Assembly: GCA_027068915.1 (NCBI GenBank)
Contig: JAMOLT010000037.1
Location: forward strand, 23,615-87,614
Length of the DNA stretch: 64,000 nucleotides
From: Sedimenticola sp.
GTDB taxonomy: Bacteria; Pseudomonadota; Gammaproteobacteria; Chromatiales; Chromatiaceae
Direction: 5' to 3'
A program made the position numbers and the translations under genes. The first letter of the stretch is position 1. Each line of letters begins with the position of its first letter. The notes under the pieces are model-generated. The model ran no database searches. It was not told where the DNA came from and worked only from the letters and a program-made list of their open reading frames with translations. Of this stretch, positions 47,571 to 56,605 are shown in pieces.

Positions 47571-48902
47571 TCAGTATTTGCCAGCCAGTTGTGCCGCCAG
47601 TCTTTCCATTGACACACCGGTTAAGCGTTCGATTTCAATCACTTTTAAATGTGCATCGATACTGGCTTCCACCAATGCGCTGCGCGCACCCAGCAAATCC
47701 TCCTGTACACTGTGCCATTCGAGATAACCGTAACGACCCAGGTTATAGGCTCTGTGTGTTTCCTTTAGCGCCTTTTCGAGTTGGGGAACAATATCGCCAC
47801 GATAGGCTTCAATACGATGCAGGCTGTGTTGCAGTTCTTCGGATAACACATAAAGCATCGTTTCAAAACGTACTTTTAAGACATCCTCTTGCGCCTGTGT
47901 TTGCAACAAACTTTCTCGTGCTTCAATGATGCCCCCGGTATTTCGGCTACGTTCACCAAAGGGAATGGAAATGCCTGCAACCAGCGCCTGATCGTTTGTC
48001 GTTTCAAAATGACGTATGCCGAAATTCACGCGCCATGCAGGATCGCTTCGTGATTTGGCCAGCTTCAGCTGTGCCTGCATCAAGCGCTTTTCCGACATCA
48101 GGCGGGTAAAGTCCGGGCTGTGTTCGAGCTGCGTTTTAAGTGCGGAAAAAGGCAGGGTGGCAGGCGGGCTAAAGATGTTACCCTCAACTTGCGTAAAGTC
48201 CGGGTGTGTCTCGCCCCATTGTGCGGCTAACAGATGGATTGCGGTGCGCTGCTCATGTTCAATGTTTTCCTGCTCCAGTTGCCGGAGAGCCAGCTCTGCC
48301 TGAGCTCGCGCCAGTTCAGCATCTGGTGCCTTGCCGGCCACCAGCCGTTTCTTGACTGCGAATACGGTTTCTTTTGCCAGAGCCGCTGTTTTAGCGGCAT
48401 TATGCAGGCGAGCCTGATTAGCCAGACTGACAATATATAAACGTGCCGTTTCCGCAGCGGCATCCAGGCGCTTAATCGCCGCTTCTGTGGAAAGCGAGGA
48501 TGTCCCTGCGCGAGCGACATCCATATAGCCCTGGCGTATTTCACCCTCTAATACCCAGGCAATGCCCAGTGTCATCTGAGCATTGTCAATGCCTTTATAA
48601 GGCCCTGAGCCGAGCGCATCTTCAATGCTTAAGCTGACTTCGGGGCTGGCTGCCAAGCTGGCTTGTAACTGTCTGCCGCCCTGTGCTTTACGCGCATGGC
48701 TAAAAGCACGTAGCGCTGGATTGTTTTCAAAAGTCTTGCTGATGGCATCCTGCAAGTTAATGCTTTGCTTGCCTGCAAAGTGTACTGTTCCCTTGGCAGT
48801 TGTATTGTGCGCATCTGAATTCAAGCCCGATTCAGCATGTAGTGCTGTGTTAGAGAACAACAGCATCCAACCGCAAACGAGCAGTGTCGATTTGAATAAC
48901 AT
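47571..48902 (-). CDS. czcC: CzcC-like outer membrane efflux protein
   Basis: 443 residues with signal peptide (ending ALHAES) and a TolC-family body (NLQDAISKTFENNPALRAF; GRYGYLEWHSVQEDLLGARSALVEA near the end). It forms the outer channel of the czc pump. GGAG lies about 10 nt before the start. It is preceded by a His-rich membrane protein gene on the same strand. Confidence 0.88.
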   Translation of the reverse strand: MLFKSTLLVCGWMLLFSNTALHAESGLNSDAHNTTAKGTVHFAGKQSINLQDAISKTFENNPALRAFSHARKAQGGRQLQASLAASPEVSLSIEDALGSGPYKGIDNAQMTLGIAWVLEGEIRQGYMDVARAGTSSLSTEAAIKRLDAAAETARLYIVSLANQARLHNAAKTAALAKETVFAVKKRLVAGKAPDAELARAQAELALRQLEQENIEHEQRTAIHLLAAQWGETHPDFTQVEGNIFSPPATLPFSALKTQLEHSPDFTRLMSEKRLMQAQLKLAKSRSDPAWRVNFGIRHFETTNDQALVAGISIPFGERSRNTGGIIEARESLLQTQAQEDVLKVRFETMLYVLSEELQHSLHRIEAYRGDIVPQLEKALKETHRAYNLGRYGYLEWHSVQEDLLGARSALVEASIDAHLKVIEIERLTGVSMERLAAQLAGKY

Positions 48903-49008
48903 ATTGATGTTATCTCCGTCGGTAGTTAATTATCAGGAAAGCAAACAGCATTGCTCGACAGGAACCCGATCAGGCCCGTGCCATCAATACCATCAGAAAG
49001 AGAAGGAT

Positions 49009-49404
49009 TTAGAGCGGGGGAGCGCGCAGGGGTGGTCGTAGCCTGAAAAGCCAGGCCGCGAGAGAGCCGTGACGTTCTGGAGGCCAGGGTACTCGAGATA
49101 AAAGACGGGACAAAAGGATAACAATCGCTGCCGCGAATAAGGCAACGACCAATGATCCCAGTGAAAGGGATTTCAGGCGGCCTTGCTGAGACAAATCGAC
49201 TTCTGCCACCTCGCCAGGGTGTTCTGCCCCCAAGGCTTCAAGGTGGAAGTGTACTTGCTCCTGATGGCCATGATCCGACATGAGTGGATCATGACCATAG
49301 ACATGCACATGCAGCCGCACGCCCTGGACAAACACCAAGGCGACGGCCAGGTAGAATACCCAGAGGGCCTTTCTTATCAATAGTGGGGAATGCGAGAGGC
49401 GCAT
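49009..49404 (-). CDS. His-rich membrane protein upstream of czcCBA
   Basis: 131 residues from the ATG ending at 49404. One transmembrane helix (about 12-32), then HVHVYGHDPLMSDHGHQEQ and VHFHLE, about eight His in 30 residues, then a second helix (about 80-100) and a Pro/Arg-rich tail. This places the His cluster in the periplasm, as for a metal sensor or buffer. No family recognised. A promoter-like TTGTTA-17-TATACT lies at 49412-49440, but it would begin transcription at the ATG, so promoter and start need checking together. Confidence 0.55.
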   Translation of the reverse strand: MRLSHSPLLIRKALWVFYLAVALVFVQGVRLHVHVYGHDPLMSDHGHQEQVHFHLEALGAEHPGEVAEVDLSQQGRLKSLSLGSLVVALFAAAIVILLSRLLSRVPWPPERHGSLAAWLFRLRPPLRAPPL

Positions 49405-49504
49405 CCTGGGAAGTATATTCAATACCATTTGCACTAACAAGCGCTGTTCTGTCTTGTCAGTTTAGATCGCTCCCATTCATCAAGTGCATCAACTATCTGC
49501 TGAA

Positions 49505-50281
49505 TCAGGTCATTCCGACAATGTGATATCCGGAATCCACATACAATACGTCTCCGGTTATTCCGGAGGCGAGATCGGAGCACAAAAAGGCTGCCGCATT
49601 GCCCACTTCTTCGATAGTGACGTTTCGCCGCAATGGTGTTTTCTTTTCTGCTTCTGCGAGCATGGAGCGGAAATCACTGATGCCTGAGGCAGCCAAGGTG
49701 CGAATGGGGCCGGCCGATACGGCGTTGACGCGGATGCCATCGGGGCCCATGGAATCCGCCAGATAGCGGGTGGTGGCTTCCAGGGCGGCTTTTGCCACAC
49801 CCATGACATTGTAGTTTGGCACCGTGCGCACAGCGCCGAGATAGGTCATGGTTACCAGGGAGGCATTGCGTCCCTGCATCATTTGTCTGCCGGCCTTGGC
49901 CAGGGCTGCGAAGCTGTAGGCGCTGATTTCGTGAGCGATGTTGAAGCCTTCGCGGGTAACTGCGTCCACAAAGCTGCCTTCGAGCTGTTCCCTGGGCGCA
50001 AAGCCGATGGAATGAACGATGCCGTCGAGTCCGTCCCAGTGCTTGGACAGGGAGGTGAATGCCGCCTCGATGTCCTCATCCTTGCTCACATCAAGGGGCA
50101 GGAGGATATCTGATCCGAACTCGGCAGCAAATTTTTCCACGCGCCCCTGGAGTTTTTCGTTCTGATAGGTAAAAGCCAGCGCTGCGCCTTCTCGGTGCAT
50201 GGCTTTGGCGATGCCGTAGGCAATGGATCGATTGCTGGCAACGCCGGTGATGAGTATTTTTTTATCTTGCAGGAAGCCCAT
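49505..50281 (-). CDS. fabI: NADH-dependent enoyl-ACP reductase
   Basis: 258 residues from the ATG ending at 50281 ([13 protein letters not shown]); an upstream start would add a non-conserved leader. Nucleotide-binding [13 protein letters not shown], catalytic YNVMGVAK (Tyr-x6-Lys), and [18 protein letters not shown]. Last step of fatty-acid elongation and the triclosan target. Ordinary FabI. It marks the return to core genes after the accessory region. Confidence 0.96.
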   Translation of the reverse strand: MGFLQDKKILITGVASNRSIAYGIAKAMHREGAALAFTYQNEKLQGRVEKFAAEFGSDILLPLDVSKDEDIEAAFTSLSKHWDGLDGIVHSIGFAPREQLEGSFVDAVTREGFNIAHEISAYSFAALAKAGRQMMQGRNASLVTMTYLGAVRTVPNYNVMGVAKAALEATTRYLADSMGPDGIRVNAVSAGPIRTLAASGISDFRSMLAEAEKKTPLRRNVTIEEVGNAAAFLCSDLASGITGDVLYVDSGYHIVGMT

Positions 50282-50371
50282 GTTGTTATTTGCCCGAATG
50301 ATCGCCAAAGCCGCATTGTACAAAAGGGAGCCGGTTTCTACTATGGAATCTTTTCCGACACAGCAGCACGA

Positions 50372-50633
50372 GTGTACTGTGTCGGCATGAAAGGCTCTTT
50401 CAGTGAGTCACAATGCGGCCAGATGCAAGGCGTACTCGCACAGGAAGGGTCACCCCCTTTCAAGCGAGTACAACACCGCAGATGGCTGCATTGTGGCTCA
50501 CCCGAAGGGAGTCCCCCAAAAGCGCCAGGACGGTGTTGGGGTACTTGCCAAGGGAGCAATTGCCTGCGCACCCCGCCTTGTCCTGGCGCTTTTGGGGGGC
50601 GCTGAAAGAGCCTTTCATTCTGACGCAGTACAC
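50372..50633. repeat. cloverleaf-like palindromic element (MITE-like)
   Basis: Terminal inverted repeats of 32 nt (50372-50403 and 50602-50633, 29 matches) enclose two further arms. Arm one pairs 50404-50420 with 50484-50500 (15 of 17) and, inside, GTACTCGC (50432-50439) with GCGAGTAC (50464-50471). Arm two pairs CCCCCAAAAGCGCCAGGAC (50513-50531) with its perfect 19-nt complement (50580-50598). The right end meets the stop codon of oppF. No ORF of substance. It fills the fabI-oppF gap and could be a MITE, a folded RNA, or a strong bidirectional terminator. Confidence 0.75.
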
Positions 50634-51607
50634 TAGGCGAAATGGCAGCTTACCCAGTGGCCCTCGCTAACCTCCCGCTGCGCGGGGGCTTCGGCAGCAC
50701 AGGAATCAGCCGCCATGGGGCAGCGGGTGCGGAAACTGCAGCCGCTGGGTGGATCGAGGGGAGAGGGGAGGTCTCCCTGCAGGGGTTCGAATTTCTTGTT
50801 TCGTTCAATCGCTGGATCAGGGATGGGGATGGCGTCGATCAGGGCGCGGGTATAGGGATGACGCGGGTCGCGGTAGAGGTCATCTCTGGTGGTGGCTTCC
50901 ACCATTTTTCCCAGATACATGACCATGACCCGGTGGCTGATTTGTTTGACCACGCTAAGATCATGGGCGATGAACAACATGGACAACTGCATGTCTTCCT
51001 GAATGTCCATGAGCAGATTGATGATCTGCGCCTGGATGGAGACGTCCAGGGCGCTCACGGGCTCGTCGCAAATGAGCAGTTTGGGTTTGAGTACCAGTGC
51101 CCGGGCGATGCCAATGCGCTGGCATTGCCCGCCGGAAAATTCGTGAGGATAGCGGTTGATCTGGTTGGGCAGCAGCCCCACCCGTTCCATAATGCCCTGG
51201 ACCTTGTGCTTGCGTTCTTTCTTGCCCAGATTCGGTTCGAATACCTGCAGGGGTTCGGCAATGATCTCGCTCACCGTCATGCGGGGATCGAGGGAGGCGA
51301 GGGGATCCTGGAAGACGATCTGCATGTGTTGACGGCGTTTTCTCAGCTCTCGTGCAGAGAGGTGTGCCAGCTCTTCGCCCGCCAGCCAGATGCTGCCGCC
51401 GGTTACGGGAACCAGCCCGAGAATGCCTCTTGCCAGGGTGGATTTTCCGCAGCCGGATTCGCCCACGATGCCCAGGGTTTCTCCTGCATCCAGATCGAAA
51501 CTGATGCCATCCACCGCCCGCAGGGTCTTGTGCCGGGGGCGAAACAGCCCCTCGCCCGGTATCCGGAAGTGAATCTTCAGGTCATCTACACGCAGCAGCT
51601 TCGTCAA
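50633..51607 (-). CDS. oppF: oligopeptide ABC transporter ATP-binding protein OppF
   Basis: 324 residues with Walker A GESGCGKST, signature LSGG-type EFSGGQCQRIGIARAL, Walker B LLICDEP, and the C-terminal OppF extension with CSFRTRCPMA and CAAE, which in this family can hold an iron-sulfur cluster. It hydrolyses ATP to drive peptide uptake. It overlaps oppD by four bases. Its stop lies on the edge of the palindromic element. Confidence 0.94.
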   Translation of the reverse strand: MTKLLRVDDLKIHFRIPGEGLFRPRHKTLRAVDGISFDLDAGETLGIVGESGCGKSTLARGILGLVPVTGGSIWLAGEELAHLSARELRKRRQHMQIVFQDPLASLDPRMTVSEIIAEPLQVFEPNLGKKERKHKVQGIMERVGLLPNQINRYPHEFSGGQCQRIGIARALVLKPKLLICDEPVSALDVSIQAQIINLLMDIQEDMQLSMLFIAHDLSVVKQISHRVMVMYLGKMVEATTRDDLYRDPRHPYTRALIDAIPIPDPAIERNKKFEPLQGDLPSPLDPPSGCSFRTRCPMAADSCAAEAPAQREVSEGHWVSCHFA

Positions 51608-52575
51608 GGCAGTTCCTCCAGATGACAGGCGACCCGGTGTTCGGGGCTGATTTCCCGCAGGCGCGGCTGCCTCTGGTCGCAGACGGGTATGCCCTTCTGG
51701 CAGCGATCCACAAAGGCGCAGCCGGGGGGAAGTTGCAGCAGGTTGGGCGGGTTGCCCGGGATGCTGTGCAATTTGACGCTGCCGGCGGTGTCCAGTCGCG
51801 GCACGGATCGCAGCAGACCCAGGGTGTAGGGATGCCGGGGATTGTCGAACAGCTCGAACACTGGTGCCTGCTCGCAGATGCGCCCGCCATACATCACCAT
51901 GACATTGTCGCTGATGCCGGCGATCACGCCCAGATCATGGGTGATCATGATGATGCTCATGCCGAACTCCTGCTGCAGTTCGTTCATCAGCTGGATGATC
52001 TGTGCCTGCACTGTGACATCCAGCGCCGTGGAAGGTTCGTCGGCAATCAGCAGATCCGGCTGGCAGAGCAGGGCCATGGCAATCATTACCCGCTGGCGCA
52101 TACCGCCGGAAAACTCATGGGGGTAACGGTCGATACGGTTTTTTGCATCCGGAATATGTACGGCGTCCAGCATTTCGATGCTGTGCTTCTTGGCGCTGGC
52201 ATAGTCCAGCCCCTGGTGGTGCATCAGCACTTCGGTCATTTGCCGGGCAATGGTCAGGTAGCCATTGAGGCAGGTCATGGGGTCCTGGAAGATCATGCCG
52301 ATACGGTTACCGCGGATACGGTTGATCTCTTTCGGCTTCATGCCCACCAGTTCCTGGCCCTGAAAGCGGATGCTGCCCTGTAGCTGTCCGTTACTCGCCA
52401 GCAGGTTGATGATGCTCAGCACCAGCTGGCTTTTGCCGGAGCCGGACTCGCCGACAACCCCCAGGGTTTCTCCTTTCTCCACGCTGAAGGACAGGTCGTT
52501 GACCGCATAGACTTCCCCGTCATTGGTATGAAAGGAGGTTCGCAGATTGTTTACTTCCAGCAATGGTATTGGCAT
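51604..52575 (-). CDS. oppD: oligopeptide ABC transporter ATP-binding protein OppD
   Basis: 323 residues from the ATG ending at 52575 ([11 protein letters not shown]), one base after the oppC stop; upstream in-frame starts would lie within oppC. Walker [11 protein letters not shown], signature [14 protein letters not shown], Walker [13 protein letters not shown], and a C-terminal [14 protein letters not shown] segment. It pairs with OppF. Confidence 0.94.
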   Translation of the reverse strand: MPIPLLEVNNLRTSFHTNDGEVYAVNDLSFSVEKGETLGVVGESGSGKSQLVLSIINLLASNGQLQGSIRFQGQELVGMKPKEINRIRGNRIGMIFQDPMTCLNGYLTIARQMTEVLMHHQGLDYASAKKHSIEMLDAVHIPDAKNRIDRYPHEFSGGMRQRVMIAMALLCQPDLLIADEPSTALDVTVQAQIIQLMNELQQEFGMSIIMITHDLGVIAGISDNVMVMYGGRICEQAPVFELFDNPRHPYTLGLLRSVPRLDTAGSVKLHSIPGNPPNLLQLPPGCAFVDRCQKGIPVCDQRQPRLREISPEHRVACHLEELP

Positions 52576-52576
52576 A

Positions 52577-53458
52577 TCAGCGGTCTTTGGGATCCAGGGC
52601 ATCGCGCAGGCCATCGCCGATGAAGTTGAAGCAAAACAGGGTGGCGGCGAGAAAGCCTGCGGGGAACAACAAGGCCCAGGGTGCGCTTTCCATGTCTTGC
52701 GCACCTTCATTGACCAGTGCGCCCCAGCTGGTGTTCGGTTCCTGCACACCCAGCCCCAGGAAGCTGAGGAAGGATTCCACCAGGATCACCTGGGGGATGG
52801 TAAGAGTGACATAGACCACCACGATGCCAAGCAGGTTGGGCACGATATGTCGCAGGATGATGCGTGGGGTACTGACGCCACAGGCCATGGCAGCCTCGAC
52901 GAATTCCTTGTTTTTCAGGGTCAGGGTCTGGCCGCGGACGATACGCGCCATGTCCAGCCAGTTGATGGCGCCGATGGCAATGAAGATCAGGTAGATGTTG
53001 CGCCCGAAAAACACCATCAGCAGAATGACGAAAAACATGAAAGGCATGGCGTACAGGATATCCACGATGCGCATCATGATGTTGTCCACCCGCCCGCCGA
53101 TATAGCCGGCGGTGGCGCCCCAGGTAATGCCGATGACTAGGCTCACCAGGGTGGCGATGATCCCCACCATCAGCGACATGCGTCCGCCGTGGAGGGTGCG
53201 CACGAACAGATCCCGTCCCACGCTGTCGGTGCCGAAGATATGGCCATTTTCCAGGCTTGGTGCTGTGGAGATCAGATCCCAGTCGATCTCGTCAAACTCA
53301 TAGGGGCTGAGCCAGGGCGCGGCGACCACCAGCAGGGAAATGGTCGCCAGCACCACCACCGCCGTGAGCGCCGCCTTGTTGCGCAGCAGGCGTTGCCAGG
53401 CGTCCTGCCACAGGCTGCGGCCCTTGATTTCGGTGCTGGCGGCGAGGGTCTGGTTCAT
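52577..53458 (-). CDS. oppC: oligopeptide ABC transporter permease OppC
   Basis: 293 residues from the ATG ending at 53458 (MNQTLAAS), with GGGAG upstream; a longer in-frame version would overlap oppB. One N-terminal helix, a periplasmic domain, then the five-helix permease core with the EAA loop (EAAMACGVSTPRIILRHIVPN). It forms the channel with OppB. A 91-nt gap separates it from oppB. Confidence 0.92.
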   Translation of the reverse strand: MNQTLAASTEIKGRSLWQDAWQRLLRNKAALTAVVVLATISLLVVAAPWLSPYEFDEIDWDLISTAPSLENGHIFGTDSVGRDLFVRTLHGGRMSLMVGIIATLVSLVIGITWGATAGYIGGRVDNIMMRIVDILYAMPFMFFVILLMVFFGRNIYLIFIAIGAINWLDMARIVRGQTLTLKNKEFVEAAMACGVSTPRIILRHIVPNLLGIVVVYVTLTIPQVILVESFLSFLGLGVQEPNTSWGALVNEGAQDMESAPWALLFPAGFLAATLFCFNFIGDGLRDALDPKDR

Positions 53459-53549
53459 CGCACGGCTCCCGAGGAAAAATACGGCTTGTGCACCACCTTG
53501 CCGGCCTTTGCCCAACCTGCGACATCTTCCATGCCTTGTGAGCGGGGTT

Positions 53550-54473
53550 TCATGAGTAGCGCACCTTGGGGTCAAGCATGGCGTATACCAGATCCACGAT
53601 GAAATTAAACAGGATGATGAGAATGCCGTAGAACACCACCACCCCCATGACCAGGGTGTAGTCGCGATTCAAGGCACCTTGTACGAAATAGCGCCCCAGG
53701 CCGGGGATGCCGAAAATCTGCTCGATGACGACGGAGCCGGTGATCACCGCTGCCGTTGCCGGGCCGAGAAAAGACACCACCGGCAGCAGGGCGGGCTTGA
53801 GCGCATGGCGCAGGATCACTACCCGCTCCGGCAGACCTTTGGCCCGCGCCGTGCGTATGGGGTTGCTGCGCAGGACTTCGATCATGCTGCCGCGCATCAA
53901 CCGGGAGATATAGGCGATTTGCGGCAGGGCCAGGCCGATGATGGGAAGGATGGTGTTCTTGAACGCACCGTCGTTCCAGCCTCCTGCCGGTAGCCACCCC
54001 AGATAGACGGCGAATACCAGGATGAGTATGGGGGCGAGCACAAAGTTGGGAATGGAGATCCCCGTCATGGCCAGGGTCATGACCGTGTAGTCGGCGCTGC
54101 TGTTTTGCCGCAGCGCGGCAATGGTTCCCAGTCCAACCCCTACTACCAGGGCAATGGCAATGGCGCTCAGGCCCAGGCGCAGGGATACGGGGAAACCGGT
54201 GGCGATGAGCTCGTTTACCGAGTAGTCCTTGTACTGGAAGGAAGGGCCGAAATCTCCCTGTACCACATCCAGCAAATAGCGGCCGTATTGTTGTATCAGC
54301 GGCTCATCCAGGTGGTATTTCTTGTCCAGGTTTGCCTGGATTTCAGGCGGCAGGGATTTTTCCGTATCAAAAGGACCGCCGGGTGCCATGCGCATCATGA
54401 AGAAGGCCAGAGTCATGAGGATCAGCAGCGTGGGAATGGCTCCGAGCAGCCTTTTGAAGGAATAGTGCAGCAT
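53550..54473 (-). CDS. oppB: oligopeptide ABC transporter permease OppB
   Basis: 307 residues. N-terminal helix (FKRLLGAIPTLLILMTLAFFMMR), periplasmic loop, permease core with EAA-type TARAKGLPERVVILRHALKPA. Ordinary length. It follows the M3 peptidase gene by two bases, so the peptidase is translated as part of this operon. Confidence 0.93.
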   Translation of the reverse strand: MLHYSFKRLLGAIPTLLILMTLAFFMMRMAPGGPFDTEKSLPPEIQANLDKKYHLDEPLIQQYGRYLLDVVQGDFGPSFQYKDYSVNELIATGFPVSLRLGLSAIAIALVVGVGLGTIAALRQNSSADYTVMTLAMTGISIPNFVLAPILILVFAVYLGWLPAGGWNDGAFKNTILPIIGLALPQIAYISRLMRGSMIEVLRSNPIRTARAKGLPERVVILRHALKPALLPVVSFLGPATAAVITGSVVIEQIFGIPGLGRYFVQGALNRDYTLVMGVVVFYGILIILFNFIVDLVYAMLDPKVRYS

Positions 54474-54475
54474 GT

Positions 54476-56596
54476 CTATTTTGTCTTCAGGCCGATATGC
54501 TCGAAGAAAGGCTCCAGAGAAGGTTCCCGCAGCAAAAAGCTGCGGATAGATTCGTCAATCTCCCGCGAACCTCCAACTGCATAGATCTCATTGCGCAGGC
54601 GCATGCCCACTTCTTTATCCATGAGTCCTCCTGGCGCCTGGTGAAATACGGATGCCATATCGGCGGAAATGGCGTCTGCCCAGGCGTAACCATAGTAGCC
54701 TGCATCATAGCCGCCACCAAGATGGCCGAAAGAGGCAACAAAAGCAGTATGTTCCGGTACCGGGACATAGGTTTCGCTCATGATCTTGTTGGTGACCGTT
54801 GTGAAATTGTTGAAGATGTCTTCATCCGTTGTCATGTGAATGGCCAGATCCAGCAGACCGAATCCAAACTGGCGGCGGTATTGGGTGCCTATGGTGGCGA
54901 GGCGGGCGGCTTCCATCTTGTCCAGCGTATCGGCCGGAATCCTGGTTTTTCCGTCTCTGTAATCAACAGCAAAACGATCCAGTACCTGTTTGCTGCGCAC
55001 CCAATTTTCCAGCACCTGTGATGGCGCTTCCACAAAATCGCGGGGCACGCTGGTGGCGGAAAACTCCATGTAGTTGGCCTGGGTCAGCACAGAATGCAGT
55101 GCATGGCCAAACTCATGAAACAGGGTTTCCACATGGTCATAGGTGAGTAGTGATGGCTTGCCATTGGCGGGGGGAGGGAAATTGCAGATCAGGGCGACCA
55201 CGGGTCGCTGGTACTTGCCATTGGGAAAAAGCTTTCCCGGCGTGACGCTGAACTGGGCAAAGTGGTTGTATTTTCCTTCCCTGGGGAACATGTCCATGTA
55301 GATCAGTCCCAGGGGTGCGCCGCTGGCAGCATCCGTCACCGCGTAGAGCCGCAGGTCATCAACCCATTTGTACGGCGCTTTTGCCGCTTCGATTTTGATG
55401 TTGAACAGTTCCTCGAAGACCGAAAACATGCCGCTCAAGGTGTTTTCCAGCTCGAAGAAGACTCTGAGTTTTTCCGTATCGATCTGGTAACGGCTTTTTT
55501 TCAGCTGATTTTTGTAATAGGGAATATCCCAGTAGTACAGTTTTGCCTTGTCCTTGCCATTCTCCGCAGCCTTGAGTCGGGTGAAAGTGGCCAGCTCCTC
55601 CTCAAACTTTGGGGCCAGCCCCGTGGACAGGTTTCGCAGAAAATCCCGGGCGGTTTTGCCGTTCTTGGCCATCTTGGTTTCGATGCGATAGTCCGCCCAG
55701 TTGTCATAGCCCAGCAGTTTGGCGATTTTCGCCCGAGTCTTGAGTATCTCGGTAAATAGCGGCGTGTTCTCTTTCATTGCCCGGGAACTGCGGGCAATGG
55801 TCAGGCGCTTGCGCGTTTCTTCCTTCTTTGCGTTGCGTAACACTTCCAGCACCTGCCAGGTTACGTTGGCGTTTATCCGGTAGATGCCGTCCTCGCCCAA
55901 TATCTCCTTGTTGCCAAGGAAATCATCGGATACGCCTTCCAGTTCCTCACGGCTGAATTCCACCAGGCTGCTTGCCTTGGTGATATTGGTCTGGAATTCC
56001 AGTTGCAGATCATTGAGGTGGTTTTTCAGCTTCTGGAGCTGCTGGCGTTTGGCCTCGGGAAGCTCCATGCCATTGCGCCGGTAATCGCGCAATACGGTCT
56101 TGAAATACATGGCGTCTTCGCCCTTGAGCGCCGGGTTGGTGGCGGCAACGGTTTTCACTGCCTGATAGACATCCTGGCGAAAGCTTGTGTCGATGAGCCA
56201 TTTCTGCAGCTTTTTGGTCGCTTCAAGAGCAGCATCGCGCAAGCTTTTGTCGGGGCTGGTCTCTTGTATGACACCCATGCGGTGAGTGGCGGCAGCAACC
56301 GGATAATAGGCGTAGTCCAGGGCTGCGATGGTGTTGGTAAAAGTCATCTGTTCCGGTTTGCGCCCGGCAATCGCCTTTAGGCGCTCGTTGCCAACGGAGA
56401 TTGCAATTTCCGTTGTGGCCTGTATCTGCGCCGGGGTTTTCTCCCATTGGGGCAGGTTGAAAATGACACCGGCTTTTTCGGCATTCTTCTGGTAGGCAGC
56501 CAGAGGGTTGCCCGGTTGTGTGCCCGCAAGTGCTGCGTGGCTGGTACTCAAGGCAAGCATTAGAGACAGGACAGCCGATTTTGGAAAAAAGTGCAT
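54476..56596 (-). CDS. exported M3-family oligopeptidase
   Basis: 706 residues from the second ATG (56596), seven bases after GAGG; the first ATG is too close to that site. A signal peptide (about 1-25, ending ALAG) is present, unlike cytosolic OpdA and Dcp. The zinc motif HEFGH lies near residues 495-500 in ETLFHEFGHALHSVL, with a downstream Glu, and the C-terminal VPEHTAFVASFGHLGGGYDAGYYGY is typical. It should trim peptides in the periplasm before OppA takes them up. It is placed between oppA and oppB. Confidence 0.93.
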   Translation of the reverse strand: MHFFPKSAVLSLMLALSTSHAALAGTQPGNPLAAYQKNAEKAGVIFNLPQWEKTPAQIQATTEIAISVGNERLKAIAGRKPEQMTFTNTIAALDYAYYPVAAATHRMGVIQETSPDKSLRDAALEATKKLQKWLIDTSFRQDVYQAVKTVAATNPALKGEDAMYFKTVLRDYRRNGMELPEAKRQQLQKLKNHLNDLQLEFQTNITKASSLVEFSREELEGVSDDFLGNKEILGEDGIYRINANVTWQVLEVLRNAKKEETRKRLTIARSSRAMKENTPLFTEILKTRAKIAKLLGYDNWADYRIETKMAKNGKTARDFLRNLSTGLAPKFEEELATFTRLKAAENGKDKAKLYYWDIPYYKNQLKKSRYQIDTEKLRVFFELENTLSGMFSVFEELFNIKIEAAKAPYKWVDDLRLYAVTDAASGAPLGLIYMDMFPREGKYNHFAQFSVTPGKLFPNGKYQRPVVALICNFPPPANGKPSLLTYDHVETLFHEFGHALHSVLTQANYMEFSATSVPRDFVEAPSQVLENWVRSKQVLDRFAVDYRDGKTRIPADTLDKMEAARLATIGTQYRRQFGFGLLDLAIHMTTDEDIFNNFTTVTNKIMSETYVPVPEHTAFVASFGHLGGGYDAGYYGYAWADAISADMASVFHQAPGGLMDKEVGMRLRNEIYAVGGSREIDESIRSFLLREPSLEPFFEHIGLKTK

Positions 56597-56605
56597 ATTC
56601 ATGCC

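Noticed and set aside
51622..52383. 253-residue plus-strand frame
   Set aside because: Antisense of oppD, which is complete.
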